Of a DNA stretch of 64,000 nucleotides, positions 51,900 through 59,712 are shown piece after piece. How positions within the stretch are numbered: position 1 is the first letter of the stretch; each line of letters opens with the position of its first letter. A program made the translations under genes and the position numbers. The DNA is taken from assembly GCA_934202005.1 (NCBI GenBank), contig CAKPXP010000007.1, positions 23,282 through 87,281 of the forward strand, in the 5' to 3' direction. The notes beneath the pieces were generated by a model. It did not search any database, was not told the DNA's origin, and saw only the letters and a list, made by a program, of their open reading frames with translations. This DNA comes from an uncultured Selenomonas sp. (GTDB lineage: Bacteria > Bacillota > Negativicutes > Selenomonadales > Selenomonadaceae).

Positions 51900-52466
51900 T
51901 CAGACGGCGACGACCAAATCCTCGAATCTCTGCCCGGCCTCCAGCCGCTCGCAGAACTCTTCCGTACAACGGGTGTAAAGCGCGAACAGCGCCCGCGCCT
52001 CGGCTTCCTCTCCATAGACCTTCCAATAACCGCTCAGGGAGAACTTCTGCCCGCGGTGCCGGATGAACCCCGCGACGTCCGCGGGAGGATAGCCGAGGAA
52101 GAGGCCAATCTCATGCGGGAAAGACTTCTGCAGGCCGATGCGCCGCTTGAGCTCTGAAAGCAACTCCGCGAGCGGCGCGCCGTCATCGTAGCCGGAGCGC
52201 GCGAGCAGCGCTCGCGCCTCCGGCTTCTTCAGCAGCCGCGCGAGCGGCCGCGCGCGGTAGAAGAGCAAGAGCACGAACGCCTCCCCCTCCGTCAGGCGGC
52301 AGACCGTGATGCCCTTGCAGTGAAAGCAGGGCACGTACGACGCGAGCAGCGCGTCGAAGTCCTCGAACCGATCCTTCCGGAACGAGAGCAGCACCGCCGG
52401 CTTCACGCCGACAAGCAGCGGCGCCCCATGAAACCCGAGCAGATGCTCGAACGCCTGTTTCCCCAT
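51900..52466 (-). CDS. DUF3793 family protein
   Basis: A 188-residue cytoplasmic protein of the DUF3793 family (GKQAFEHLLGFHGAPLLVGVKPAVLLSF, PHEIGLFLGYPPADVAGFIRHRG, YWKVYGEEAEARALFALYTRC). Family members in anaerobic Firmicutes are often found beside flavodoxin or iron/haem uptake genes, as here. The start at 52466 has AGGGAG eight bases upstream. A strong promoter with a Fur-like box between its -35 and -10 suggests induction under iron limitation. Confidence 0.88.
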   Translation of the reverse strand: MGKQAFEHLLGFHGAPLLVGVKPAVLLSFRKDRFEDFDALLASYVPCFHCKGITVCRLTEGEAFVLLLFYRARPLARLLKKPEARALLARSGYDDGAPLAELLSELKRRIGLQKSFPHEIGLFLGYPPADVAGFIRHRGQKFSLSGYWKVYGEEAEARALFALYTRCTEEFCERLEAGQRFEDLVVAV

Positions 52467-52488
52467 GCCATCAACTCCCTTCGCTTGT

Positions 52489-52517
52489 ATTATAATGCAA
52501 ACGATTCTCATTTACAA
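52489..52517 (-). promoter_or_regulatory. Promoter with Fur-like box for DUF3793 and flavodoxin
   Basis: On the minus strand TTGTAA (52512-52517) and TATAAT (52489-52494) are spaced by 17 bp. The spacer holds AAATGAGAATCGTTTGC, close to the Fur core AATGAGAATCATT. Confidence 0.75.
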
Positions 52518-52597
52518 CATGGAGCGGCAAAATTTTTTTCAAGGCGCCCGCCCTTCGTCCGTCTATGATATAATACCTCTGTAATTCTTTTCTTTCC

Positions 52598-52665
52598 GTG
52601 CCGGATGTGCTTGACATCCTCGGCACGCTATGCTATCATTCAAAACATATCACGATGGTATGTTT
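52598..52665 (+). promoter_or_regulatory. metNIQ promoter with two dyads
   Basis: TTGACA (52611-52616) and TATCAT (52634-52639) are spaced by 17 bp. An inverted repeat GTGCCGGATGT...ACATCCTCGGCAC (52598-52626) covers the -35, and AAACATA...TATGTTT (52643-52665) lies at the expected transcription start. Both are possible repressor sites. No SAM riboswitch was seen. Confidence 0.65.
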
Positions 52666-52688
52666 ATAAACGAAGGAAGTGAGCCCTA

Positions 52689-53738
52689 TTGATCAAGCTC
52701 TCTCATATCGTCAAGACGTATGACAGCCCCGCAGGGCCCGTGCACGCACTCAAGGACATCAGCCTCACGGTCGCACGCGGCGAGATCTTCGGCATCATCG
52801 GCCTCTCCGGCGCGGGGAAATCGACGCTGATCCGCTGCATCAACATGCTCGAGCGGCCGACGAGCGGCACGGTCGAGGTGGACGGACGCGACCTCACGGC
52901 CATGGATGGCCGCGAACTGCGCGCCGTGCGCAAGAGCATCGGCATGATCTTCCAGCATTTCAACCTGCTGAGCTCCGCCACCGTCTACGACAACGTCGCG
53001 TTCCCGCTGCGCCTCTCCGGCACGGCGGAGGACGCCATCCGCGCGAAGGTCACGGAGCTGCTCAGCCTCGTCGGCCTCGCGGACAAGGCGCACCAGTATC
53101 CCTCGCAGCTCTCCGGCGGGCAGAAGCAGCGCGTCGGCATCGCGCGCGCGCTCGCGAGCGACCCGAGCGTGCTGCTCTGCGACGAGGCGACGAGTGCGCT
53201 CGACCCGCAGACGACGAAGGCCATCCTGCGCCTCATCGCCGACATCAACAAAAAGCTCCATATCACGGTCGTCGTCATCACGCACGAGATGCAGGTCATC
53301 AAGGACATCTGCGACAAGGTCGCCGTCATCGACAAGGGCGTCATCGCCGAAGAGGGCACGGTGTTCGACATCTTCACGCATCCGCAGCAGCCCATCACGA
53401 AGGAATTCATCAGCGTGCTGCTCTCGAACGACCTGCCCGCCGCGTTCCGCGGCAGCGCCGTTACGCAGGAAAAGACGCCCGGCAGCCTGCTGCTGCTGCG
53501 GCTCACGTTCCTCGGGGAGAGCGCCGACGATCCGGTGCTCGCGGGCATGATCCGCAAGTTCCCCGACGTCGAGACGACGATGCTCTTCGGCACGCTCGAC
53601 CAGATCAAGGAGATGCCGTTCGGCCGCATGATCGTCGGCCTCACGGGCCCGGATGAGAGCGTCGCGGCCGCGCTCGCCTATCTAAAGGAAAAGGATCTCA
53701 AGGAGGAGGTGATCGGCTATGCAAAGCGCCATGATTGA
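52689..53738 (+). CDS. metN: Methionine ABC transporter ATP-binding protein
   Basis: A 349-residue ATPase. Walker A is IGLSGAGKSTLIRC, the Q-loop is IFQHFNLLSSATVYDNV, the signature is LSGGQKQRVGIARAL, Walker B is VLLCDEATSALDP, and the switch is VVITHEM. The C-terminal 100 residues form the regulatory NIL domain (GSLLLLRLTFLGESADDPVLAGMIRKF), which binds methionine in MetN. Translation starts at TTG 52689 after GGAAG. It overlaps metI by 20 bp. Confidence 0.95.
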   Translation: MIKLSHIVKTYDSPAGPVHALKDISLTVARGEIFGIIGLSGAGKSTLIRCINMLERPTSGTVEVDGRDLTAMDGRELRAVRKSIGMIFQHFNLLSSATVYDNVAFPLRLSGTAEDAIRAKVTELLSLVGLADKAHQYPSQLSGGQKQRVGIARALASDPSVLLCDEATSALDPQTTKAILRLIADINKKLHITVVVITHEMQVIKDICDKVAVIDKGVIAEEGTVFDIFTHPQQPITKEFISVLLSNDLPAAFRGSAVTQEKTPGSLLLLRLTFLGESADDPVLAGMIRKFPDVETTMLFGTLDQIKEMPFGRMIVGLTGPDESVAAALAYLKEKDLKEEVIGYAKRHD

Positions 53739-54372
53739 CCTGCTCATGAAGGCCCTCGGCGAGACCGTCTACATGGTCGCCGTCTCGATGGCCGTCGCGA
53801 CGGCGCTCGGCGTGCCGCTCGGCGTCCTGCTCTCGGCGACGGGCAAGGGCGGCATCCTCGAGGCGCGCGCGCTCAACAAGGCGCTCGGCGCCGTCGTCAA
53901 CGCCATCCGCTCCATCCCGTTCATCATCCTCATGGTCGCCATCATCCCGCTCACGCGTCTCATCGTCGGCACGGCCATCGGCACGACGGCGGCCATGGTG
54001 CCGCTCATCATCGCCGCCGTTCCGTTCATCGGCCGCCAGGTCGAGACGAGCCTCACGGAGGTGCCCTACGGCCTCGTCGAGGCCGCGCTCTCCATGGGCG
54101 CGACGCCGCTGCAGATCATCCGCCGCGTGCTGCTGCCGGAGGCCATGCCGAGCATCGTCGCCCAGCTCACGACCGTCATCATCAGCCTCGTCGGCGAGTC
54201 GGCCATGGCCGGCGCCATCGGCGGCGGCGGCCTCGGCGACCTCGCCATCCGCTACGGCTACCAGCGGTTCCGCCCCGACGTCATGATCGCGACGGTCGTC
54301 ATCCTCATCATCCTCGTCCAGCTCGTCCAATTCGCCGGCAACCTGCTCGCGAAACGGCTGAATAAAAAATAA
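53719..54372 (+). CDS. metI: Methionine ABC transporter permease
   Basis: A 217-residue inner-membrane permease with five membrane segments. The EAA loop that contacts MetN is VPYGLVEAALSMGATPLQIIRRVLLPEAMPSI. GESAMAGAIGGGGLGDLAIRYGYQRF near the C-terminus is typical of MetI. It lies between metN and metQ and completes the methionine importer. Confidence 0.95.
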   Translation: MQSAMIDLLMKALGETVYMVAVSMAVATALGVPLGVLLSATGKGGILEARALNKALGAVVNAIRSIPFIILMVAIIPLTRLIVGTAIGTTAAMVPLIIAAVPFIGRQVETSLTEVPYGLVEAALSMGATPLQIIRRVLLPEAMPSIVAQLTTVIISLVGESAMAGAIGGGGLGDLAIRYGYQRFRPDVMIATVVILIILVQLVQFAGNLLAKRLNKK

Positions 54373-54395
54373 AGGCTATATAAGGAGGCATTTTC

Positions 54396-55229
54396 ATGAA
54401 AAAAGTATTTGCTCTCATCGCAGCGCTCGCTTTCTCTGCCCTCGCCCTCGCGGGCTGCGGCGGACAGCAGGGCGCATCCTCAGGCGCCAGCTCCGCCGCG
54501 TCCGGCGCGAAGACGCTGAAGGTCGGCGCGACCGCCGTGCCGCACGCCGAAATCCTCGAGGCCGCGAAGCCGCTCCTCGAGAAGGAAGGCATCACCCTCG
54601 AGATCGTCGAGTTCAACGACTATGTCCAGCCGAACCTCGCGCTCAACGACAAGGAGCTCGACGCGAACTTCTTCCAGCATGAGCCGTACCTCAAGAACTT
54701 CATGGACGAGCACAAAGAAGTCAAGCTCAAGAACGCCGCGGGCATCCACATCGAGCCGATGGGCGTCTACTCCAAGAAGATCACGAAGCTCGACGAGCTC
54801 AAGGACGGCGCGACGATCGCCATCCCGAACGACCCGACGAACGGCGGCCGTTCCCTCCTGCTCCTCGAGAAAGCCGGCATCATCAAGCTCAAGGAGGGCG
54901 TCGGTGAAAAGGCCACAGTAGGCGACATCGCAGAGAACAAGAAAAACATCAAGTTCCAGGAAGTCGAAGCCGCCCAGGTGCCGCGCACGCTCGACGATGT
55001 CGACGCAGCCGTCATCAACTCCAACTTCGCCATGCAGGTGAACCTCGATCCGACGAAGGACGCGATGTTCATCGAGGACAGCACGAGCCCCTACGTCAAC
55101 ATCATCGCCGTGCGCGAAGGTGACGAGAACCGCCCGGAGATCCAGGCGCTTATCAAAGTCCTCCACAGCGACGAAATCAAGCAGTTCATCACAGAAAAAT
55201 ACAAAGGCGCCGTCGTCCCGGCTTTCTGA
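54396..55229 (+). CDS. metQ: Methionine-binding lipoprotein
   Basis: A 277-residue substrate-binding lipoprotein. The signal peptide ends with the lipobox LALAGC. The NLPA fold shows LKVGATAVPHAEILEAAKPLL, NFFQHEPYLKNF, IPNDPTNGGRSLLLLEKAGII and AAVINSNFAMQV. It delivers methionine (or related thio-compounds) to MetNI. The start follows AAGGAGGC. A terminator follows. Confidence 0.95.
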   Translation: MKKVFALIAALAFSALALAGCGGQQGASSGASSAASGAKTLKVGATAVPHAEILEAAKPLLEKEGITLEIVEFNDYVQPNLALNDKELDANFFQHEPYLKNFMDEHKEVKLKNAAGIHIEPMGVYSKKITKLDELKDGATIAIPNDPTNGGRSLLLLEKAGIIKLKEGVGEKATVGDIAENKKNIKFQEVEAAQVPRTLDDVDAAVINSNFAMQVNLDPTKDAMFIEDSTSPYVNIIAVREGDENRPEIQALIKVLHSDEIKQFITEKYKGAVVPAF

Positions 55230-55265
55230 GCCGCGAAAACTCAAAGGCCTTGACAGGCATCATAC

Positions 55266-55312
55266 GAAAGAAAAGGTTTCGTCCCCATCGAGGAGCGAAA
55301 CCTTTTTCTTTC
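55266..55312 (+). terminator. Terminator of metNIQ
   Basis: GAAAAGGTTTCG pairs with CGAAACCTTTTTC, followed by TTTC. Confidence 0.8.
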
Positions 55313-55390
55313 TCGCCTCTGCGGCGAGCCTGTGAAGATCCACCCGCCGCAGAGAGTTCCGTTTCTCACCATACAAAAGGAGGCATTCCC

Positions 55391-55756
55391 TTGCTACTCA
55401 AGAAACTTCCCTATGACTTCACCATCTGCAAGGTACGCAGGCCGGAGGAAATCGACCTGAGCGCCGATTTCTATTTCCTCGCGAGAACCGACGAGGAGCT
55501 TTCCCTCGTCTGCCGGACGGAGGCTGTCCCCGCGGCCGTCACGGAGCGCGACGACGGCTGGCGCGGCTTCCGCATCGAGGGCGTGCTCGATTTCTCGCTA
55601 ATCGGCATCCTCGCGAAGCTCTCTAGCATCCTCGCGGCGCACCGCATCGGCATCTTCGCCGTCTCGACATTCAACACAGACTATATCCTCGTCAAGGAAG
55701 AAAACTTCCACCGCGCACTCGCCGCACTCGCGGAGGCTGGCTACGAAGTGCGATAG
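55391..55756 (+). CDS. ACT domain-containing protein
   Basis: A 121-residue protein with tandem ACT-like halves (LPYDFTICKVRRPEEID...; IEGVLDFSLIGILAKLSSILAAHRIGIFAVSTFNTDYILVKEENF). Such small proteins are thought to bind amino acids and regulate partners. Translation starts at TTG 55391 with AAGGAGG seven bases upstream. It lies directly after metNIQ but behind a terminator, so it may be transcribed only by read-through or from its own promoter. Confidence 0.85.
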   Translation: MLLKKLPYDFTICKVRRPEEIDLSADFYFLARTDEELSLVCRTEAVPAAVTERDDGWRGFRIEGVLDFSLIGILAKLSSILAAHRIGIFAVSTFNTDYILVKEENFHRALAALAEAGYEVR

Positions 55757-55765
55757 TCTCTCCGC

Positions 55766-55795
55766 GCCCGGGCCGATGGTCCGGGATTTTCTTTT
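55766..55795 (+). terminator. Terminator of the ACT gene
   Basis: CCCGGGCC pairs with GGTCCGGG and is followed by ATTTTCTTTT. Confidence 0.75.
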
Positions 55796-55808
55796 GACAA
55801 AGTTTTTG

Positions 55809-55837
55809 TTTACTGCAAAATGAGAACGCATTATGAT
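55809..55837 (+). promoter_or_regulatory. Promoter with Fur-like box for a short transcript
   Basis: TTTACT (55809-55814) and TATGAT (55832-55837) are spaced by 17 bp. The spacer holds AAAATGAGAACGCATT, similar to the Fur-like site at 52498-52514 and placed at the same point relative to the promoter. Confidence 0.6.
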
Positions 55838-55843
55838 AGACGC

Positions 55844-55955
55844 GGCTTATCGGCAGAAGCTCCTCACAGAGCTCGGCATGGAATGAAGCGAACACAACGG
55901 GGCTGCCGCAACAGTGAGAACACACGGTTGCGGCAGCCCCGTTTTTCATCCAGCG
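55844..55955 (+). ncRNA. Candidate iron-regulated small RNA
   Basis: A stretch of about 110 nt from a Fur-like promoter to a strong terminator (CGGGGCTGCCGCAAC paired with GTTGCGGCAGCCCCG, then TTTTT). No reading frame starts inside it with a ribosome site. A 17-codon frame (MIDAAYRQKLLTELGME) covers its 5' half, but its ATG overlaps the -10 box and would not be in the transcript. The layout resembles Fur-repressed sRNAs such as RyhB, without sequence similarity being claimed. Confidence 0.5.
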
Positions 55956-55995
55956 CTTCCCCCATACGTCATGATTTTCTCGCCAAAGCGACCGC

Positions 55996-56583
55996 TCAGC
56001 GGTAGAAATGCTGCGGATACTCGTAGTACGAGCGCAAGCGGATCTTGATGATCTTGCCCTCGCGCACGTCAAAGCTCAGCTCGTGGCCGATCTCGCTGCC
56101 GTAGCCGTAGTAGAAATACGTCGTCGTATAGCCGTTGTCCTTCGCGGCCGTCGTGAGCTTCGTCGGCATGCCGTATTTCTGCGTGAGGATGCTGTCGCTC
56201 ATGCCGACCTCGATGCCGGCGGGCGTCGCGATGCCGTTCGGCGCGATGGTCGAGACTTCGCTCGCGCCGTAGTCCTGGCCCGTGTAGCCGCCCTGATGGA
56301 ACCGCACGCCGAACGTGTCGCCGTAGGTATAGGTGAGCCACGCGCCGTGGCCGCTGACGCTCGTCGCCGCCTTCCAGAGCGCGACGACCTGGCTGGGCGA
56401 ATCATGGATGTGCACGCGCCCGAGCGCGACCTGTACCGGCGCGAGCGTTCCGACGATGCAGGGCTCCGTCGCCGTCTGCGGCGTCACCCACGGCACGATA
56501 TCCTCCGGCGTCGCCGCGGAGACACTCGAAAGGCCCAGCGCAGACGCAGCCAGCGCAACGGCCAGAATCTTCTTCCATTTCAT
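55996..56583 (-). CDS. Secreted hypothetical protein
   Basis: A 195-residue protein with a clear signal peptide (MKWKKILAVALAASALGLSSVSA). The mature part contains GVRFHQGGYTGQDYGASEV and a long stretch rich in Tyr and Gly (YTTTYFYYGYGSEIGHELSFDVREGKIIKIRL). No family was recognised. It may be periplasmic. The start at 56583 has AAGGGAG seven bases upstream. It stands alone. Confidence 0.75.
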   Translation of the reverse strand: MKWKKILAVALAASALGLSSVSAATPEDIVPWVTPQTATEPCIVGTLAPVQVALGRVHIHDSPSQVVALWKAATSVSGHGAWLTYTYGDTFGVRFHQGGYTGQDYGASEVSTIAPNGIATPAGIEVGMSDSILTQKYGMPTKLTTAAKDNGYTTTYFYYGYGSEIGHELSFDVREGKIIKIRLRSYYEYPQHFYR

Positions 56584-56719
56584 AAGCCCACTCCCTTTGT
56601 CTGAAGCCCGCAAACACGCGGACCGGTTCGTCCTTACGGAAGCGCCGCTGCCCGCAGCGCTCCTTTCCCATGTTCTTTTATTCGCTTTTTCTGCGGAAAT
56701 TCCTGCCACGATATCCAAA

Positions 56720-56762
56720 CAGCCCAGCCACCAGGTACATTTCCCGGCGACTGGGCCTTTTC
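56720..56762. terminator. Hairpin between ubiX and the secreted-protein gene
   Basis: GCCCAGCCACC pairs with GGCGACTGGGC, with CTTTTCT on the plus-strand side, about 30 bp after the ubiX stop codon. Confidence 0.5.
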
Positions 56763-56791
56763 TCTATGCGCGCTGGCATGCAGCGCCTATC

Positions 56792-57394
56792 TCAGTGCAT
56801 CATGTCCTGCCGTCCGCTGCCCTGCCAGGTGACAAAGGGCGCGTAGTCGATGCCGAAGAAGCGCAGGGCCTTGCCGAGGATCTGATCGACCTGCTGTTCG
56901 ACGGTCGTCGCGCCGCTGTAAAAGGAGAGCATCGGCGGCACGATGGTCATACCGAGATCCGCGGCCTCCTTGAGGTTGCGCAAGTGGAGGCGCGAGAGCG
57001 GCGTCTCGCGCGGCACGAGGACGAGCGGACGGCCCTCCTTGAGGCAGACATCGCCCGCGCGCAGCAGGAGGTTGTCGCTGTAGCCCGTGACGAGGCCAGC
57101 GAGCGTCTTCATGCTGCAAGGAAGAACGAGCATGCCGAGCGTCTCGTAGGTGCCGCTCGCGATGGGCGCAGCGAGATCATGGCTGTCGTAGCAGACGTCG
57201 GCGAGCGCCTCGACCTCCGTGCGCGTGAGCGACGTCTCCGCGCGGAAGTTTTCCCAGGCTCCATCCGTCACGACGAGCTGCGTCTCGATCTCCGGCCGCT
57301 CCCGCAGGGCGCGCAGGAGGCGCGCCGCCATGATGACGCCGCTCGCGCCGCTGATGCCGACGATGAGGCGGCGGGTCTGCCCGCCCCGCGTCAT
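56792..57394 (-). CDS. ubiX: Flavin prenyltransferase UbiX
   Basis: A 200-residue flavoprotein that attaches dimethylallyl phosphate to FMN, making the prenyl-FMN cofactor of UbiD decarboxylases. Signatures are LIVGISGASGVIMAARLL, MLVLPCSMKTLAGLVTGYSDNLLLRAGDVCLKEGRPLVLVPRETPLSRLHLRNL and MLSFYSGATTVEQQVDQI. No ubiD gene is in the window; the partner may act in futalosine-route menaquinone synthesis (MqnP/MqnL stages) or elsewhere. Overlaps the upstream phosphatase gene by four bases. Confidence 0.93.
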   Translation of the reverse strand: MTRGGQTRRLIVGISGASGVIMAARLLRALRERPEIETQLVVTDGAWENFRAETSLTRTEVEALADVCYDSHDLAAPIASGTYETLGMLVLPCSMKTLAGLVTGYSDNLLLRAGDVCLKEGRPLVLVPRETPLSRLHLRNLKEAADLGMTIVPPMLSFYSGATTVEQQVDQILGKALRFFGIDYAPFVTWQGSGRQDMMH

Positions 57395-58161
57395 GCGAGG
57401 TTCTCCAGCAGCATATCGCCCACAGTCGGATAGACGGCGCGCGCCGCCTGCTTCATGAAGTCCGCCGCCGTCTCGACGGTATAGCCGTGATACCGCTCGA
57501 TGGCGGGGAGGTCGTTCTTGTCATCGCCAATGACGAAGAGATCCTCCGGCGCGACCTGCCAGCCCGTGACAGCGAGCAGGCGCGCGATGCCTGCCGCCTT
57601 GTCCGCGCCCTCCAGATTGAGGTCGAGATAGTTGCGGTTGATATTGCCCACGAGCTGCGGGAACGCATCATGCACGGCGCGTGCGACCGCCTCCGCGGCC
57701 TCCGTCGTCTCGCACCGCATGCTGAGCTGCACGACGCCCGGCATGGCCTTCGCCGCCGCGAGCGTCACCTCCGGCATCACGCCGATGCCGAGCTCGACAT
57801 CGGGATTCGGCCGCAGGCTGAACGTCTCCCGCTCCGTGATGACGAGCAGGGGATCGCGCCCCTCCGCGAACTGCGGCAGAGAGAGCACGCCCGCGAGCAC
57901 ATCCTGCGGATAGACGAGGCTCGCGAGGATCTCCCCCCTGCCATCGACGATGACCGCGCCGTTGTTGCAGATGAGGAAATCCGGCGCCAGCGTCTCGTAC
58001 TTTTCAAGCTCGAGCCCGATCAGCTGGATGCCGCGCCCCGTATTGATGCCGAACTTATGCCCGGCGGCCTGCCATTTCCTGACCGCGGCGAGATTCTCCT
58101 CCGGCACGGCCGCGCGAATGGGACAGAACGTCCCGTCAAAATCTGTTGCTGCAAGTTTCAT
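57391..58161 (-). CDS. Cof-type HAD-IIB phosphatase
   Basis: A 256-residue HAD hydrolase: motif I ATDFDGTFCPI, motif II GINTGRGIQLI, a motif III lysine in GADKAAGIARLL, and motif IV VIGDDKNDLPAIE. Motif I has Phe-Asp-Gly-Thr as expected. The likely substrate is a small phosphorylated metabolite. Translation is coupled to ubiX by a four-base overlap. A link to prenyl or flavin phosphates is possible from context only. Confidence 0.9.
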   Translation of the reverse strand: MKLAATDFDGTFCPIRAAVPEENLAAVRKWQAAGHKFGINTGRGIQLIGLELEKYETLAPDFLICNNGAVIVDGRGEILASLVYPQDVLAGVLSLPQFAEGRDPLLVITERETFSLRPNPDVELGIGVMPEVTLAAAKAMPGVVQLSMRCETTEAAEAVARAVHDAFPQLVGNINRNYLDLNLEGADKAAGIARLLAVTGWQVAPEDLFVIGDDKNDLPAIERYHGYTVETAADFMKQAARAVYPTVGDMLLENLA

Positions 58162-58215
58162 AAACCCCTACATCCTCTCCAATTCCCTGACGGCGCCCCC
58201 ATCGCCGTCACGATC

Positions 58216-58461
58216 TCAGCCGACGACGCTGTGCTCCGCGACGGCGCGCGCGTCGAGCAGCGCCTGCTGATAGCCCGCCTCATAACCTTCCGCCGCGCGG
58301 CTCTCCGCGTAGTCGCGCAGGAGCGTCATCATGTCGCTGAGCGGCTCCTCCGTCCAGTCGCTCAGCGCGAAGAGCTCGCCGAGCTTGTTGATGCACGCGA
58401 GCTCCTTGCCCTGCGTCTCCTTCGAAATCCCGATGCCTGCCTCTGCTGCTTTTCGATCCAT
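58216..58461 (-). CDS. Small hypothetical acidic protein
   Basis: An 81-residue soluble protein (MDRKAAEAGIGISKETQGKE, LGELFALSDWTEEPLSDMM, GYEAGYQQALLDARAVAEHS). No family was recognised. The ATG at 58461 has GGAGGG nine bases upstream; an ATG three codons earlier overlaps that site. It stands alone, 54 bp from the phosphatase start. Confidence 0.65.
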   Translation of the reverse strand: MDRKAAEAGIGISKETQGKELACINKLGELFALSDWTEEPLSDMMTLLRDYAESRAAEGYEAGYQQALLDARAVAEHSVVG

Positions 58462-58685
58462 TCCGCTCATCCCTCCGTACAGAATCCATGCATTCCCCGC
58501 GCGCCAACGGCCTGGCCGCGCACGAAGCCAGCGGCGCCCGGGCCTGCCCATCCAGGACACCTCCTGCCGCCGCCAGCTTTCAATGATACGAGTATAGCAC
58601 AAGAAATTTTTGAAAAACAGTCTTGAAATTTCTCCACCGCCGTTTGTCGCCGACGGGCGCCCAGACGCCGAACGCCCGCGGGCAC

Positions 58686-58718
58686 AAAAAGGGCGGCCGC
58701 ATATCTCGCGGCCGCCCT
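58686..58718 (-). terminator. Terminator of the Hsp20 gene
   Basis: On the minus strand AGGGCGGCCGC pairs with GCGGCCGCCCT and is followed by TTTTTG. Confidence 0.85.
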
Positions 58719-58769
58719 CCCGGTGCGCCGAACCCCGCTCAGCAGCGTCCTGCTGCTGCCGCACAGGTA

Positions 58770-59225
58770 TCACGCAGCACCGCCGGTGATCTGGATCGTA
58801 TGTCCCTGCGCCTCCGCCGCCGCTGTCTTCGGCAGATGCACGGAGAGGATGCCATCCTGGTACGACGCCGTTGCCTTGCTCTCATCGATGTTATCGATGT
58901 AGAAGCTGCGACTCATGCTGCTCGTGCTGCGCTCGCGGCGGACGTAATTGCCCGCCGCATCCTTTTCATCATGGCTCTGCTCGTTCTTCGCGGCGATGGT
59001 CAGATAGTTATCGCGATAATTCAAGGAGATATTCTCTTTCTTCATGCCCGGCAGCTCCGCCGTGAGGTCGTAGCTCTCGCCATTATCCTTGACGTCGACC
59101 TTGAATTCCGGCGCGCGGAAGCCCTGCATGAACGGCTCATCGAAGACATTCATCAGACGGTCGAAGACATTCTCACCATTGCTCACGCTGCTATCAGAAA
59201 CAAATGGAACCAAACCAAACATCAT
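58770..59225 (-). CDS. Small heat-shock protein, Hsp20 family
   Basis: A 151-residue alpha-crystallin chaperone. The crystallin domain spans about 40-140: FKVDVKDNGESYDLTAELPGMKKENISLNYRDNYLTIAA, then RSFYIDNIDESKATASYQDGILSVHLPK with the typical GILSVHLPK. It holds unfolding proteins in a refoldable state. The start at 59225 (ATGATG) follows AAAGGGG; the frame extends upstream without support. The promoter contains three tandem GTCAA motifs. Confidence 0.92.
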   Translation of the reverse strand: MMFGLVPFVSDSSVSNGENVFDRLMNVFDEPFMQGFRAPEFKVDVKDNGESYDLTAELPGMKKENISLNYRDNYLTIAAKNEQSHDEKDAAGNYVRRERSTSSMSRSFYIDNIDESKATASYQDGILSVHLPKTAAAEAQGHTIQITGGAA

Positions 59226-59375
59226 CAAGATCCCCTTTCTATGTCTGCCGGCTCTGAGCGCCGGCGAAAGAAGCTGCTGCTCATCGGCAGCGGCTCTCTT
59301 GCTTGCCATGTGTCAGGCTCCGGGGAAGCTCCTCGCGGACCCTTTCCTCGCTCCCTCATCCTCCTGACAATCTTT

Positions 59376-59413
59376 ATACTACGCCTAATTAGTCAAAAAG
59401 TCAATAGGTCAAA
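59376..59413 (-). promoter_or_regulatory. Hsp20 promoter with GTCAA repeats
   Basis: On the minus strand TTGACT (59399-59404) and TAGTAT (59376-59381) are spaced by 17 bp. On the plus strand AGTCAAA, AGTCAAT and GGTCAAA follow each other every eight bases (59391-59413). They resemble CtsR heptads, but the CtsR spacing of ten is not met. Confidence 0.5.
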
Positions 59414-59469
59414 AAGAAAAAATATTTTCCCCGACTGTGCCTCAGGACATGATACATATCCCCCCCAAG

Positions 59470-59636
59470 AAACGAGGTGCCCTGAATTTGCGTGGATGCG
59501 CTGTATCTCTCTAGGAAACAAACCGCAGGCGTAGCGGCAAAAGGCTCCATCGCGTTTTGTGCTGAGGATTGTCGAGGGCGAGAGGACAGTGCAGACGCGT
59601 GAGGACGGAGTGCTGAGTGAATCAGTGGTTCCTAAA
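59470..59636. repeat. Repeat family A, copy 5 (left end lost)
   Basis: Begins at ACGAGGTGCCCTGAATTTGC, lacking the outer GGAACCGCTGATTAA, and ends GAATCAGTGGTTCCT. The interior is the long subtype with GCTCCATCGCGTTTTGTGC. Confidence 0.8.
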
Positions 59637-59712
59637 ATAAAATAGCATAAGCCTCCCCCGTCTTGTATAATGAAAAGCAACGAAACATCAGATCATCCAG
59701 GGAGGGAATCGC

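Noticed and set aside
55833..55886. 17-codon peptide MIDAAYRQKLLTELGME
   Set aside because: Protein-like, but its ATG overlaps the -10 box of the only promoter seen, so it would not be present in that transcript. Kept as a remark under the small RNA.
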